A stretch of DNA of 64,000 nucleotides from the NCBI RefSeq assembly GCF_965139615.1, contig NZ_CBCSIQ010000003.1, forward strand, positions 124,001 to 188,000, written 5' to 3'. The notes under the pieces are model-generated. The model was not told the origin of the DNA. It ran no database searches and saw only the letters and a list, made by a program, of their open reading frames with translations. Below, in pieces: positions 45,900 to 55,136 of the stretch (positions are counted from its first letter, which is position 1; the number at the start of each line of letters is the position of its first letter). The position numbers and the translations under genes are program-made. The stretch comes from Kerstersia similis (GTDB lineage Bacteria > Pseudomonadota > Gammaproteobacteria > Burkholderiales > Burkholderiaceae_B).

Positions 45900-48800
45900 A
45901 TGTCTTCAGAACATTGCTCCCCGCCCAAACTCCTGGCCCTTCTCATTGCCGGCCTCGGCTGCGTATCCGGCGGTTTGCCAGCCGTTTCCGCCCAGCCATT
46001 GACTGCGGACATCCAGACGGCTGAACAGCAAAATCCGCGACCGGCGCCCGAAAAACGCGTTCAGCCTCATCAGGATCACCAGGAACCCTCCGACGGCGTC
46101 ACCCAGCTAAATGCTGTCGAAGTCGTCGCCCCCGAACGCACGGACGACGAAAAAGGCGCGGACGATGTCTTCCACAAGAACGTCTCGAACGTTTACATGG
46201 GCAAGGAAGAAATCGAGCGCTACCGCATCGACGCAGCGGGAGACGTGCTCAAGGGCCTCAACGGCGTGTACAACATGAACACCCGCACCGCGGGCGGCGC
46301 CATCACGCCGAATATCCGCGGCATTTCCGGAAAGGGACGCATCCCCGTCACCATAGACGGCACGGAACAAACCGTAGATGTCTGGCAGAACAACTATGGC
46401 GTCGGTGACCGCAACTACGTCGATCCCGCCCTGTTCCGCAGCATCGCCGTCGATAAGAGCCCGGATCTCAGCCGCAATATGAAGCCGGGCGTCGGCGGCT
46501 CCATTGCCATTCGCACCATCGAAGCCAGCGACATCGTCAAAAACGGCGACACCTGGGCACTGCAGCTCAAGCTGGAAGGTGCAAACAATACGATCAAGCC
46601 ACAGAACAAGCTTGACCAATTCCTGGGCAAAGACTATCGCCGCGTCGGAGGCACCGCCGATGGCGCCGGCGGCGGTTTCCAAAACGGTGAGTTAAGCCCT
46701 TACGCCTTGCTCATGGATGACGTCGAAGCCCCCAGAGACAAGGGCAGCGCCGACAATTGGCGTTTCGGTGGCGACAAGTCGGCCATGCTTACAGCAGCAT
46801 TCCAGACGGATATCACCGATGGTCTGCTGAGTTACGCCTACCGCAACAAGGGCAATTATTTCGCCGGCAAGAACGGCGTGGGCGATTATCTGGACAATCC
46901 GATCTACGACATGGACAACTGCGGTATCGACTGCAAAAGTTCAGCCGCCTTTGTCCCCAACATGGGAGAGATGTATCCGGCCGGTGCGGAAGTCTTCAAC
47001 AGCAATACCCGTACCGAAACACTGCTGGCCAAGAACAACTGGCACTTCGGCGACAACCAGAAACTCAGCCTGCAATACATGCGCACGGATGTGCGATTCG
47101 GCGAGATCAATCCATTTCAGTCCACCTGGGCGCTGAATTTCTATGAATTGAATCCTGACTTCATCGACCAGCCCAAACCGCCACAAACCCAGAACATAGA
47201 CTCCAAGATACGCTCGGATACCTGGAAGCTAGGGTACGAATTCAAACCCGAAGACAACCGCTGGGTCGATCTTGAGGCCAGTCTCTGGCGCGTCAAAACC
47301 GACAGCGTCCGTCATCAGAGCGGTGGCATGTCCCTGGCGGTCAATACGCCCGACACCATGCACGATGCCTGGTACTGGTGCAATGTACGCAATACGACGC
47401 CATGGAATATGGCTGAATCTACTTGCGAAGAACTGGGCGATATGTGGGGCTTCGACAAAAGCACCACGCTGGACGAAATCATCGCTGAATCCGATGCCAT
47501 CTTCGGCACCGAAGGCAAGAAGATCATTTCCGGCGCACAGCAAACCACCCAGGTGACGCGCAACGGCGCCAATCTCAGCAATCGCTTCAAGTTATCGCCC
47601 AACTTCAATTTGACCCTGGGCGCAGACATCCAGCGCGAGAAACTCGGGGAAGAAAGCACCATCATCAACAGTGACGACCTTTTCAACATCTACGGCACTG
47701 TCACCGGACTGGCCAAACTTGCCGGGCCGCGCAGCGGCAAAAGGCAGGAATGGGGCATGACCATGACGACGGACTGGCAGCCAGTTTCCTGGCTCAATGT
47801 CCAGGCTGGCGTGCGCTATACCCGCTTCAAGGGCGAAGACACGGCAATGTCCGAAGAACGGCAACAACGCAACGAACAGTTCGCCTGGGGCGGGGGCTTC
47901 AACGAATATATCGACGCCTACTCCCTGCCGTATTGGGAAATCGGCTCTGCGGAGTTCAAGGCGGATTATGAAAACCATATGGATCTCTTTGACCAATGGG
48001 CGAACACTATCGGAAAAGATAACCCTTTAGGCGATCCCGCAGCCGCCCAACGCCTTCAGGAGTCACATAATGCGTTCCACAAGCAATATGGGGTAAGTAC
48101 TTCTTCCGTCCGGTCAAACTCGCAGAACGGACAGACGATTTACTACCAGTTCCGCCCCGACATCATCATTCCATTTCGCAACGGGAAACCGGATAGTTCG
48201 GCGTCAACTTTGACGCCAGGCATGTTCGATGAAAAAGTCAGCACGCCTCAGGCAACGGAAGGCGAATACTACAAATACCTGATTGGCGGCCAACAGCCTG
48301 GATCCATCACCTACGAAGAATGGAAGCTGCTCCCTAGCACTACCCGCCAAGTCACGACCGCCGCAGGGGAGTTCAACCCTAACGGAGGTAGCTCCGAAGC
48401 GTTGAAAGCCATCACCCGACCCATCACCGACGACCAGAAGTGGGCCCGGCCAGAAAAACTGAAAGGCGATGCCTGGGCGCCCATGCTGGCGCTGACCGTT
48501 TCGCTCAGCCCACAACAACGCCTGTTTGCCCGCTATGCGGAAATGACGCGTTTTCCGAGTATTTACGAGGCCACGTCCACTGCCATCGACGGGCTGGTCA
48601 GCATGCCTACTGCGCCTGGCTTCGACCTCAAGCCGGAACGCAGCCAGAACTGGGAAATAGGCTATGCCTTCGATTTCACCCCGTACTGGGACAAGCTGGA
48701 TTATGGCGACATCCGCCTGAGCTACTTCAGCAACACGATCAGAAATGTCATTGATACGACCGAAGCGCGGCGCATCACGCAATATGACAAGAAGATCGTC

Positions 48801-49325
48801 AAAGGGCTGGAGTTTCAAAGCCGTATCGACACTGGCGGCTTCTTTGCTTCTGCCGGCGTCACCTACCGCCTGAAAAACGTCACCTGCGATGCCGATACCG
48901 CATTTGCCTTTGATATGTACCTGGGCCGCATTCCCGACTGCATAGAAGGCGGATTTGGCGTCACGCGTTTCTACCAGTCCCAGCAACCCAAGTATTCGAT
49001 CAATGTGGACCTGGGTACGCGCCTGCTGGATCGCAAGCTTGAACTGGGCGTGCGCGGCATTTATCACAGCGATGTCAAAACCAGCCAATACGACCGCCTG
49101 CTGCAACAAGGGCTGGCCGACATCTTCACCTTCACTGGCAAGCCTTACCACTGGCGCCCCACGCTGCTGCTGGATGCCTATGGCCGTTATCGGATCAACG
49201 ACACCCTGTCGGTCAATGCCAGTGTCACCAACCTGACCAACCGCTACTACCTGGACCCGATGTCCAACGTCGCTGCGCCTGGTCCTGGCCGCACCGTCAT
49301 GCTGGGCATGCAAGCCCTGTTCTGA
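45900..49325 (+). CDS. Large TonB-dependent receptor, hemoglobin/hemophilin-receptor type
   Basis: An 1141-residue outer-membrane receptor, longer than usual because of long extracellular loops (for instance residues about 670-830). Signal peptide cleaved near residue 32 (PAVSA), a TonB-box-like region NAVEVVAPER near 65, plug about 80-220 (GKEEIERYRIDAAGDVLKGL, TPNIRGISGKGRIPVTIDGT, GGSIAIRTIEASDIV), then the barrel, which closes with YYLDPMSNVAAPGPGRTVML and a terminal Phe. No STN domain, so no ECF signalling. The plug and end signatures match the receptor at 17144-19984, making the two paralogues. Next gene is a hemophilin-like protein, so heme from that hemophore is the probable cargo (inference from Acinetobacter HphR). 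Confidence 0.9.
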   Translation: MSSEHCSPPKLLALLIAGLGCVSGGLPAVSAQPLTADIQTAEQQNPRPAPEKRVQPHQDHQEPSDGVTQLNAVEVVAPERTDDEKGADDVFHKNVSNVYMGKEEIERYRIDAAGDVLKGLNGVYNMNTRTAGGAITPNIRGISGKGRIPVTIDGTEQTVDVWQNNYGVGDRNYVDPALFRSIAVDKSPDLSRNMKPGVGGSIAIRTIEASDIVKNGDTWALQLKLEGANNTIKPQNKLDQFLGKDYRRVGGTADGAGGGFQNGELSPYALLMDDVEAPRDKGSADNWRFGGDKSAMLTAAFQTDITDGLLSYAYRNKGNYFAGKNGVGDYLDNPIYDMDNCGIDCKSSAAFVPNMGEMYPAGAEVFNSNTRTETLLAKNNWHFGDNQKLSLQYMRTDVRFGEINPFQSTWALNFYELNPDFIDQPKPPQTQNIDSKIRSDTWKLGYEFKPEDNRWVDLEASLWRVKTDSVRHQSGGMSLAVNTPDTMHDAWYWCNVRNTTPWNMAESTCEELGDMWGFDKSTTLDEIIAESDAIFGTEGKKIISGAQQTTQVTRNGANLSNRFKLSPNFNLTLGADIQREKLGEESTIINSDDLFNIYGTVTGLAKLAGPRSGKRQEWGMTMTTDWQPVSWLNVQAGVRYTRFKGEDTAMSEERQQRNEQFAWGGGFNEYIDAYSLPYWEIGSAEFKADYENHMDLFDQWANTIGKDNPLGDPAAAQRLQESHNAFHKQYGVSTSSVRSNSQNGQTIYYQFRPDIIIPFRNGKPDSSASTLTPGMFDEKVSTPQATEGEYYKYLIGGQQPGSITYEEWKLLPSTTRQVTTAAGEFNPNGGSSEALKAITRPITDDQKWARPEKLKGDAWAPMLALTVSLSPQQRLFARYAEMTRFPSIYEATSTAIDGLVSMPTAPGFDLKPERSQNWEIGYAFDFTPYWDKLDYGDIRLSYFSNTIRNVIDTTEARRITQYDKKIVKGLEFQSRIDTGGFFASAGVTYRLKNVTCDADTAFAFDMYLGRIPDCIEGGFGVTRFYQSQQPKYSINVDLGTRLLDRKLELGVRGIYHSDVKTSQYDRLLQQGLADIFTFTGKPYHWRPTLLLDAYGRYRINDTLSVNASVTNLTNRYYLDPMSNVAAPGPGRTVMLGMQALF

Positions 49326-49390
49326 ACCGTCTTTTGCCGGTTTTCAAACGCAAAACCGGATGCTTACCCACTCTCACAAGGAAGCCTGTC

Positions 49391-50359
49391 ATGATGTCCA
49401 AAACCATCCTGTCCGTCGTTCTGCTCGGTGCCTTTGTGCCTGCCCATGCGGCGGTCACCGGTGGCACCAGCAATGCCGCCAGTGTTGCCCCGCAAGCCTC
49501 GACTGCACTCCCCTTCGGCGCCAATAAGCCGGGGCTCTCGCTCAATGGATCTTCACTGGTCATCAACCTGAAAGACGGCCCGATTCATCACATTGCCAAG
49601 AAGTACAGCAACACGCCCATCAATAGCTCGCTGAGTGCCAGCGTGGACGGGTTGGCCAACCCGAAGTACCTGACGCTCAAGGATGTCAACGCCGTCGCCG
49701 GCCTGTTCACCAACCCGACCCTGGGCCAGATCTGGTACGAACAGCGCAGCCCGAATGAAGCCGTGGCAGGACAACAAACGGCCATCTTCGGGGTGTACAG
49801 CATCCGCCAGATCGCCAACCCGGCTCTGCCAGCCGCACCGAAATTCGGTGGTCTGGTGATCGCCGAGGTTCCCAACCTGCCTGCAGGCACGGCCGTCTAT
49901 TTCGGCGAATGGGGACCACGCGCCGGCAATCCCAGCACGGGCTCCGATACCAATCTCAACCTGAATACGGCAGACCACACGGTGTGGTATGTCGGTGAAA
50001 ACGCAACCGGCAGCACCAAGCACCTCAGCACGGCAAGCTATGCCGTGCTGGGGGTCAATCAGCACGTTCCCGGCCAGAATGATTTCTTCCAGGGGCAACT
50101 GGACGCCACCTTCGGCAATCAAGCCGAGGGCAGCCTGAATGGCGCATTGACCCGGGTGTCCAACAGCAGCGATGTGGTCGCATTCGATAACGTCACCATC
50201 AACAACAACGACGGGACTTTCTTCAAGGACGCCGCCGGCAACCGGATCATTTCCGGCCAATTCTTCGGGCCTAATGCCGACGCGTTGGCAGGCTATGCCA
50301 CCCGCGGCACCAGCAACCCTGCCGATGATGTCGCCTTCGGCGGCAACAGGGTCCAATAA
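49391..50359 (+). CDS. Secreted hemophilin-like (HphA/Hpl-type) Slam substrate
   Basis: A 322-residue protein with a Sec signal (MMSKTILSVVLLGAFVPAHA) cleaved after residue 20. There is no cysteine at all, so it is soluble and not a lipoprotein. The last 90 residues form the TbpB-type small barrel that Slam recognises: GQLDATFGNQAEGSLNGALT at 235-254, FFGPNADALAG at 291-301, VAFGGNR at the end. The N-terminal part (about 40-230) is the ligand handle; H66-H67 (GPIHHIAKKY), H196 and H211 are possible heme ligands, unproven. RBS AGGAAG precedes the ATG. By analogy with Acinetobacter HphA it would take up heme outside the cell and hand it to the receptor encoded 65 bases upstream. Function not shown here. 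Confidence 0.82.
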   Translation: MMSKTILSVVLLGAFVPAHAAVTGGTSNAASVAPQASTALPFGANKPGLSLNGSSLVINLKDGPIHHIAKKYSNTPINSSLSASVDGLANPKYLTLKDVNAVAGLFTNPTLGQIWYEQRSPNEAVAGQQTAIFGVYSIRQIANPALPAAPKFGGLVIAEVPNLPAGTAVYFGEWGPRAGNPSTGSDTNLNLNTADHTVWYVGENATGSTKHLSTASYAVLGVNQHVPGQNDFFQGQLDATFGNQAEGSLNGALTRVSNSSDVVAFDNVTINNNDGTFFKDAAGNRIISGQFFGPNADALAGYATRGTSNPADDVAFGGNRVQ

Positions 50360-50384
50360 ACCGGGCTGCCCAAGCCACACCGGT

Positions 50385-50401
50385 CCCGCCCACATGGCGG
50401 G
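50385..50401 (+). other. Hairpin between hemophilin-like gene and Slam gene
   Basis: CCCGCC (50385-50390) pairs with GGCGGG (50396-50401) around a 5-base loop in the 98-base gap. No T-tract follows, so it is not a standard terminator; it may protect the upstream mRNA or lower Slam expression relative to its substrate. Confidence 0.4.
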
Positions 50402-50457
50402 GCCTGTCCCGACTCAGGAAAGCGACACTCGCCGCAGCCGCCCTCTTTGCCTCGCAG

Positions 50458-51933
50458 ATGACCCGTCCGCTCCCCAAGCTGTTCCTGGCCTGCCTTCTCG
50501 CCTGCCCTTACTTTTCCGCCTGCGCCGACGACGACGATACCCGTTTCCTGCTGAACACCACGCAACAGCAACTGCGTGTCGAACAACAACGGGACTGGGC
50601 GCACGCCGATACGCCGGCAGGGGAAAGACGCCTGATCATCGAAGGCCAGGAATATCGTGTCGCAGAAGATGCTGCCGGCCTGGCATTGGGTATCTTCTAT
50701 GCCATCAACCTGCAGCAGTGGGATAAAGTCGAGGAATTCCTTTCGAAGTACCGTCTGTTGGCAGCCAGCCGAAAAGAAGTGATCCTGCTGGCCGAAGGCC
50801 TGCATGCCCGCGCACGAGGCGATACCGCAACTGCGCTGGAGCGCCTGCGGCGCGCCAAGCTTGCCGCCCCCGGCGACACCCGTATCCGCCTGGAACTTGC
50901 GCGGCTTTATGCCGAGGACTATCAGAGCCACGAAGCCATCGAACAATTCGAAGCCGTAAGGGCCGAGGACATTCCGCCTGAAACCCGCAGCACCATCGAC
51001 ACCTACATTGCCGCCGTCGCTCAACGCAACCGCTGGCACGGCTCACTCAGCATCGGTAGCGGCTACAGCAACAACATCAACCAGGCCAATGGTGCGCAAC
51101 GCTGCGTCGTCCAGATCCTGCAGCAATGCTTCGTCACCGAATCCCTGCCCGCACCGGTGTCATCGTCCTTCCTGAACTACCAGCTTTCCCTGCAGAAACG
51201 CATTGCGCTGGGCGGCCATCACAACCTGCTGCTCCGCCCGCTGCTCTACGGCACCCGATATCACAAAGAAGACAACCAAAGCACTTTTCTCAAGGACAGC
51301 AGCGACAACACCACCGTGCTCTATGCCGGCTACAACTACAAAAACGCCAGCACGGAGTTTGCCGTCTCTCCCTACTTCGAGCACTATTACCGGGGCACAC
51401 ACACCCATTACACAGCACCCGGCCTGGAACTCAGTTTGTCGCATGACCTGAACCGCCGCTGGACACTGAATGCCCAGGCCAACAGCAAGCGCTACCATTA
51501 CTCGGACGCGGAAAAGTTGTACTTCTCGGACTACACGCAGTCCTCGGCCGGCCTGGGAGCCAGCTTTCAATTGTCTGCCACGGGGTCCCTGTTCGCAGGG
51601 GTCGATTGGACCCGCCGCCGCTACCCCTGGGCGGCCGCCAGCAGCAAGGACCAGGCCTGGCGCATCGGCCTGTTCAAATATTTCGACAGCGGCTTTTACC
51701 TCAATGCCATGGCGCTCTATCGTGACAGCCGCTATGACGAGCGCACCTTCCTGTCGGACAACCCGCGTAAGGACATTCAGAAAATGCTGATCGCCACGCT
51801 GGGCATGCCACGCTGGCGCATCGGCAACGTTTATCCGGAAATCCGCTTCAAAAGGCTGATCAACGATAGCAACATCATCCACTATCAATATCGTCAAAGC
51901 GAAGCATCACTCAATTTCAAGTACATCTTCTGA
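50458..51933 (+). CDS. Slam-type outer-membrane exporter (DUF560)
   Basis: A 491-residue surface lipoprotein assembly modulator. Signal peptide to about residue 23 (YFSACA), periplasmic TPR-like helices about 75-190 (ALGIFYAINLQQWDKVEEFL, TATALERLRRAKLAAPGDTR), then the DUF560 barrel, which begins with LSIGSGYSNNINQ near 197 and ends with the outer-membrane C-terminal signature LNFKYIF. Two Cys at about 215 and 223 may form a disulfide in a loop. Slam proteins move TbpB-fold proteins across the outer membrane. The only candidate substrate nearby is the preceding hemophilin-like protein; the pair resembles HphA-HsmA. No strong Shine-Dalgarno is visible at the ATG. Confidence 0.88.
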   Translation: MTRPLPKLFLACLLACPYFSACADDDDTRFLLNTTQQQLRVEQQRDWAHADTPAGERRLIIEGQEYRVAEDAAGLALGIFYAINLQQWDKVEEFLSKYRLLAASRKEVILLAEGLHARARGDTATALERLRRAKLAAPGDTRIRLELARLYAEDYQSHEAIEQFEAVRAEDIPPETRSTIDTYIAAVAQRNRWHGSLSIGSGYSNNINQANGAQRCVVQILQQCFVTESLPAPVSSSFLNYQLSLQKRIALGGHHNLLLRPLLYGTRYHKEDNQSTFLKDSSDNTTVLYAGYNYKNASTEFAVSPYFEHYYRGTHTHYTAPGLELSLSHDLNRRWTLNAQANSKRYHYSDAEKLYFSDYTQSSAGLGASFQLSATGSLFAGVDWTRRRYPWAAASSKDQAWRIGLFKYFDSGFYLNAMALYRDSRYDERTFLSDNPRKDIQKMLIATLGMPRWRIGNVYPEIRFKRLINDSNIIHYQYRQSEASLNFKYIF

Positions 51934-52007
51934 GCCCTGGCAGACCTGGCAAACCGGCCTTCGACTGCACACCCAACAGCATCCAAAACAGCTCCCACAA
52001 CAGCGGG

Positions 52008-52026
52008 AATGATAATTGTCATTGTC
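52008..52026 (+). promoter_or_regulatory. Fur box upstream of the NitT/TauT-like binding protein
   Basis: AATGATAATTGTCATTGTC contains the palindrome AATGA-TAATTG-TCATT, close to the Fur consensus, 56 bases before the ATG at 52082. It sets off the ABC/NnrS module from the Slam cassette as a separately iron-regulated unit. Confidence 0.72.
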
Positions 52027-52081
52027 TTTCACGCCATGACGCGCCACACTGCGACGCATCAAGGCTTTCCATCCAGACATC

Positions 52082-53119
52082 ATGCATCGCCCGTTTCCAC
52101 ACCCGCAACGCCGCCGTTTGCTGCTGTCCCTGGCATTGGCGCCTGCTGCGACAGCACTGCCCTGGCATACCCATGCCTCGGAAGCCGCTGCACCTGCCCG
52201 CTACCCTATCCTGACCCTCTCCGGCCCGCCCGCGACTGTCACCCTGCCGTTGCTGCACATGCTGGAAACCAATCCGCTGGCCGATGTTGCCGAAAAACTG
52301 GTGTTCAAGCCCTGGCGCGATCCCGACCAGCTGCGTGTCATAGCCATCGAGCAAAGCGCGGATTTCATTGCGGCGCCTTCCAATGTGGCAGCCAATCTGT
52401 ATAACCGCGGCGTGCCGCTGCAACTGCTGAATGTGTCCGTCTGGGGCATGCTGGCGCTGGTGTCGCGCACGCCAGGCCGCCATACGCTGGCAGACTTCAA
52501 GGGCGAAGAAATCGCCATGCCGTTTCGCGCCGACATGCCCGATATCCTGTTCCAGCTCCTGGCACGCGCGCAGGGGCTGGACCCGCAGCGCGATTTCAAG
52601 CTGCGTTATGTGGCCTCGCCCATGGATGCAGCGCAATTGCTGATCACTCGCCGGGTCGATCATGCGCTGCTGGCCGAACCTGCCGTTTCCATGGTGCTGG
52701 CGAAGTCGCAGTCTTTTCCTGCCAATGTCATTGCGCCCGACCTGTACCGCAGCGTGGATCTGCAACAGGAATGGGGCCGGCTGCTGCAGCGCGAACCGCG
52801 TATTCCGCAAGCCGGTATCGCCGTGCTGGGCCAGGCCGCGCAGGACCCGGCCCTGCTGGCGCGTTTCAACGCCGCCTATGCCGATTCGCACGCCTGGTGC
52901 CTCGCCAACCCGGACGCCTGCGGCGAGCTGGCGGAAAAGTATATCGACCTGCTGCGCGCCGATGCCGTCGCGGACGCCCTGCGCCATACCCCCGGCTATC
53001 TGACCAGCGCCGCCCAGGCACGCCCGGAACTGGAATTCTTTTACCAAACGCTGCTGGAACAGAATCCGCAAATGGTGGGCGGCAAATTGCCCGACGACGG
53101 CTTTTATTACACCCCGTAA
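52082..53119 (+). CDS. ABC transporter substrate-binding protein, NitT/TauT-like
   Basis: A 345-residue periplasmic binding protein with an arginine-rich signal (QRRRLLLSLALAPAATALPW) that might use Sec or Tat. The NMT1-like fold is indicated by LTLSGPPATVTLPLLHML near 42, SADFIAAPSNVAANLYNRG, LADFKGEEIAMPFRADMPDI and DHALLAEPAVSMVLAK. This family binds nitrate, sulfonates, thiamine precursors and other small molecules; the ligand here cannot be deduced. Flanking Fur boxes (52008 and 53345) suggest a metal- or heme-related substrate or need. The permease and ATPase follow after an unusual 398-base gap. Confidence 0.85.
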   Translation: MHRPFPHPQRRRLLLSLALAPAATALPWHTHASEAAAPARYPILTLSGPPATVTLPLLHMLETNPLADVAEKLVFKPWRDPDQLRVIAIEQSADFIAAPSNVAANLYNRGVPLQLLNVSVWGMLALVSRTPGRHTLADFKGEEIAMPFRADMPDILFQLLARAQGLDPQRDFKLRYVASPMDAAQLLITRRVDHALLAEPAVSMVLAKSQSFPANVIAPDLYRSVDLQQEWGRLLQREPRIPQAGIAVLGQAAQDPALLARFNAAYADSHAWCLANPDACGELAEKYIDLLRADAVADALRHTPGYLTSAAQARPELEFFYQTLLEQNPQMVGGKLPDDGFYYTP

Positions 53120-53517
53120 CCCCCCACGGCCAGACTGGAACTCAGTACCGACACCCAGCCAGGCGCCATGCCGCCTGGCCGCCGCCCTGGCATGCCGGAC
53201 GCCCTCGGGATGGCCTGCTCTATATGGCCTGCCTGTATGACCATGCTGCATGGGGCTGGCCCAGCGTACGGGATACGCGCACAAGACCGCTCGCCTCCGG
53301 CTGCCCTGCCCGGGCCACAGTCAAAAATAGTCGGCCACTGTCCGGCCAATGATAATTATCATTGGCGTTGCATGCCCGATCTGGTGACATGGCAGGTTTA
53401 CTTACCTGTCCGGTATTTTCCCTGCGCCATTCCTGTGTCCATGCCTTCATGCCAGGCCTCTTCATGTCAGACCTCCTCATGCCTGCCTTTCTTTAGCGTC
53501 AACAGGCCGTCCACGTC
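53120..53517 (+). other. Intergenic region with a perfect Fur palindrome, no gene
   Basis: The 398 bases between the binding protein and the permease contain no credible coding sequence; frames present are Cys/Pro-rich and lack a start signal. The notable content is the Fur palindrome at 53345-53366, implying a second promoter for the permease-ATPase-nnrS genes. Confidence 0.65.
53345..53366 (+). promoter_or_regulatory. Perfect 22-bp Fur palindrome
   Basis: The central 20 bases read CCAATGATAATTATCATTGG, and one further G/C pair extends the symmetry to 22 bp. The GATAATTATC core is an ideal overlapping Fur hexamer arrangement. It lies about 150 bases before the permease ATG (53518). This is the strongest of the four Fur sites in the window. 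Confidence 0.85.
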
Positions 53518-54306
53518 ATGACCTTATTCCGCCGTCTGCTGGCCGCTGTGCTGGCCTATCTCTGGAGTGGCTGGGGCGCCATCGCCAGCCTGTGCCTGTT
53601 CGCCGCCGCCTGGGAATGGGCAGCGCTGGCCTATGGTCCGCTGATCCTGCCCGCGCCGGGCGCAGTGCTGGCCTCGCTGGCCCAGTTGCTGGATACGTTT
53701 CCGGCCTGGGAAACACTGGCCATCTCGGCGCGCCGCGCCATGGCAGGCTTCACGCTGGCCCTGGTGGCAGGCAGCCTGCTGGGTCTGCTGGCCGGGTTGT
53801 CCATGACCGCCGCCATGGCCTCGCGGCCGCTGGTCACGCTGCTGGTCGGCATGCCGCCCATCGCCTGGCTGGTACTGGCCATGCTGTGGTTCGGCAGCGG
53901 CGACCTGACCCCAATTTTCACGGTGTTCATCGCCTGCGTGCCCATCGTGTTCGCCGCTGCCATGCAGGGCGCGCGCACCTTGGGCAATGAGCTGAAGGAC
54001 ATGGCGCGGGCCTATCGCATGCCCTGGCACATGATGCTCACCGATCTGTATCTGCCGCACATGCTGTCCTATCTGTTCCCTGCCTGGATTACGGCGCTGG
54101 GTTCGTCCTGGAAAGTCGTGGTGATGGCAGAGCTGCTGAGTTCGTCCGACGGCGTGGGCGCGGCACTGGCCGCCGCACGCTCCCATCTGGATACCGTCGC
54201 AACACTGTCCTGGATCGCCGCCATCCTGGGCCTGCTGCTGGCCGTGGAATACCTGCTGCTGGAACCCATCAAGCGCCAGGTGGAACGCTGGAGGCCGCAA
54301 GCATGA
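53518..54306 (+). CDS. ABC transporter permease, NitT/TauT-like
   Basis: A 262-residue inner-membrane protein with about six membrane helices. The EAA loop that contacts the ATPase is seen as NELKDMARAYRMPWHMMLTD, followed by LYLPHMLSYLFPAWITALGS and SWKVVVMAELLSS, all BPD_transp_1 hallmarks of the SsuC/TauC class. Its stop overlaps the ATPase start by 4 bases. It follows the Fur palindrome. Confidence 0.92.
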   Translation: MTLFRRLLAAVLAYLWSGWGAIASLCLFAAAWEWAALAYGPLILPAPGAVLASLAQLLDTFPAWETLAISARRAMAGFTLALVAGSLLGLLAGLSMTAAMASRPLVTLLVGMPPIAWLVLAMLWFGSGDLTPIFTVFIACVPIVFAAAMQGARTLGNELKDMARAYRMPWHMMLTDLYLPHMLSYLFPAWITALGSSWKVVVMAELLSSSDGVGAALAAARSHLDTVATLSWIAAILGLLLAVEYLLLEPIKRQVERWRPQA

Positions 54307-55136
54307 ACTGTTCCTGTCAGGTGCCCGCAGAAACAACCCCCATGCCGCCCGCCGCTGCGCCTTTGCTGCATCTGCAGGGCATCCATCACCGCTATGCGCT
54401 CACCGACGCGCTGGTGGGCGTGGATTTCGCCATGCAGGCCAGCGAAACCGTTGCGCTGATCGGCCCATCCGGCTGCGGCAAGAGCACGATGATGCATATC
54501 GTGGCCGGCCTGCTGCAAGCCTCGCACGGCAAGGTCGTCAATCGCGCCATCAGCATCGGCTGCGTCTTCCAGGATGCCCGGCTGCTACCCTGGAAACGCG
54601 TGCTGGAAAATATCGCGCTGGGCCTGCGTGCCCGTGGCGTATCACGGGTCGCCAGGATGCGGCATGCCGCTGCGCTGGCCGCCCGGATGGAGCTATCAGT
54701 CAACGATTACCGCAAGTTTCCGCACGAACTGTCCGGCGGCATGCAAAGCCGCGTCGCCCTGGCCCGCGCGCTGGCCATAGACCCGGATCTGCTGCTGCTA
54801 GACGAACCGTTTTCAGCGCTGGATATCGGCCTGAAAACCGAGATGTACCGGCTGCTGCGCGAATATGTGGATGAACGCGGCTGCGCGGTGCTGATGATTA
54901 CCCACGACCTGATGGAAGCCGTCCGGCTGGCCGATCGCATCATCATGATGGCACCTTCGCCCGGCCGCATCGTTTATGCACATGCCCTCGCCACCCCGCG
55001 CACGCAGCGCGACGACGCCTGGATTTACCAAACCGCCGGCGCCTTGATGCAGCTGCCCGAGGTTCGCCAGGGCTTCGAGCTGGAGCCCGCAACCGACCTG
55101 CCGCCCATCGTTCACCAGGGACACTCATGCGCCTGA
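54303..55136 (+). CDS. ABC transporter ATP-binding protein, NitT/TauT-like
   Basis: A 277-residue ATPase: Walker A LIGPSGCGKSTMMHIVAGLL near 57, Q-loop GCVFQDARLLPWKRVLENIA, signature LSGGMQSRVALARALAIDPD, Walker B LLLLDEPFSALD, and MITHDLMEAVRLADRIIMM. The VFQ-LLPW pattern is typical of the SsuB/TauB class. Overlaps the permease by 4 and nnrS by 10 bases, so all three are co-translated. Confidence 0.93.
   Translation: MNCSCQVPAETTPMPPAAAPLLHLQGIHHRYALTDALVGVDFAMQASETVALIGPSGCGKSTMMHIVAGLLQASHGKVVNRAISIGCVFQDARLLPWKRVLENIALGLRARGVSRVARMRHAAALAARMELSVNDYRKFPHELSGGMQSRVALARALAIDPDLLLLDEPFSALDIGLKTEMYRLLREYVDERGCAVLMITHDLMEAVRLADRIIMMAPSPGRIVYAHALATPRTQRDDAWIYQTAGALMQLPEVRQGFELEPATDLPPIVHQGHSCA

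Noticed and set aside
53168..53521. Small protein encoded between the binding protein and the permease
   Set aside because: Cys/Pro-rich composition, no ribosome binding site, no domain, and the frame covers the Fur palindrome.
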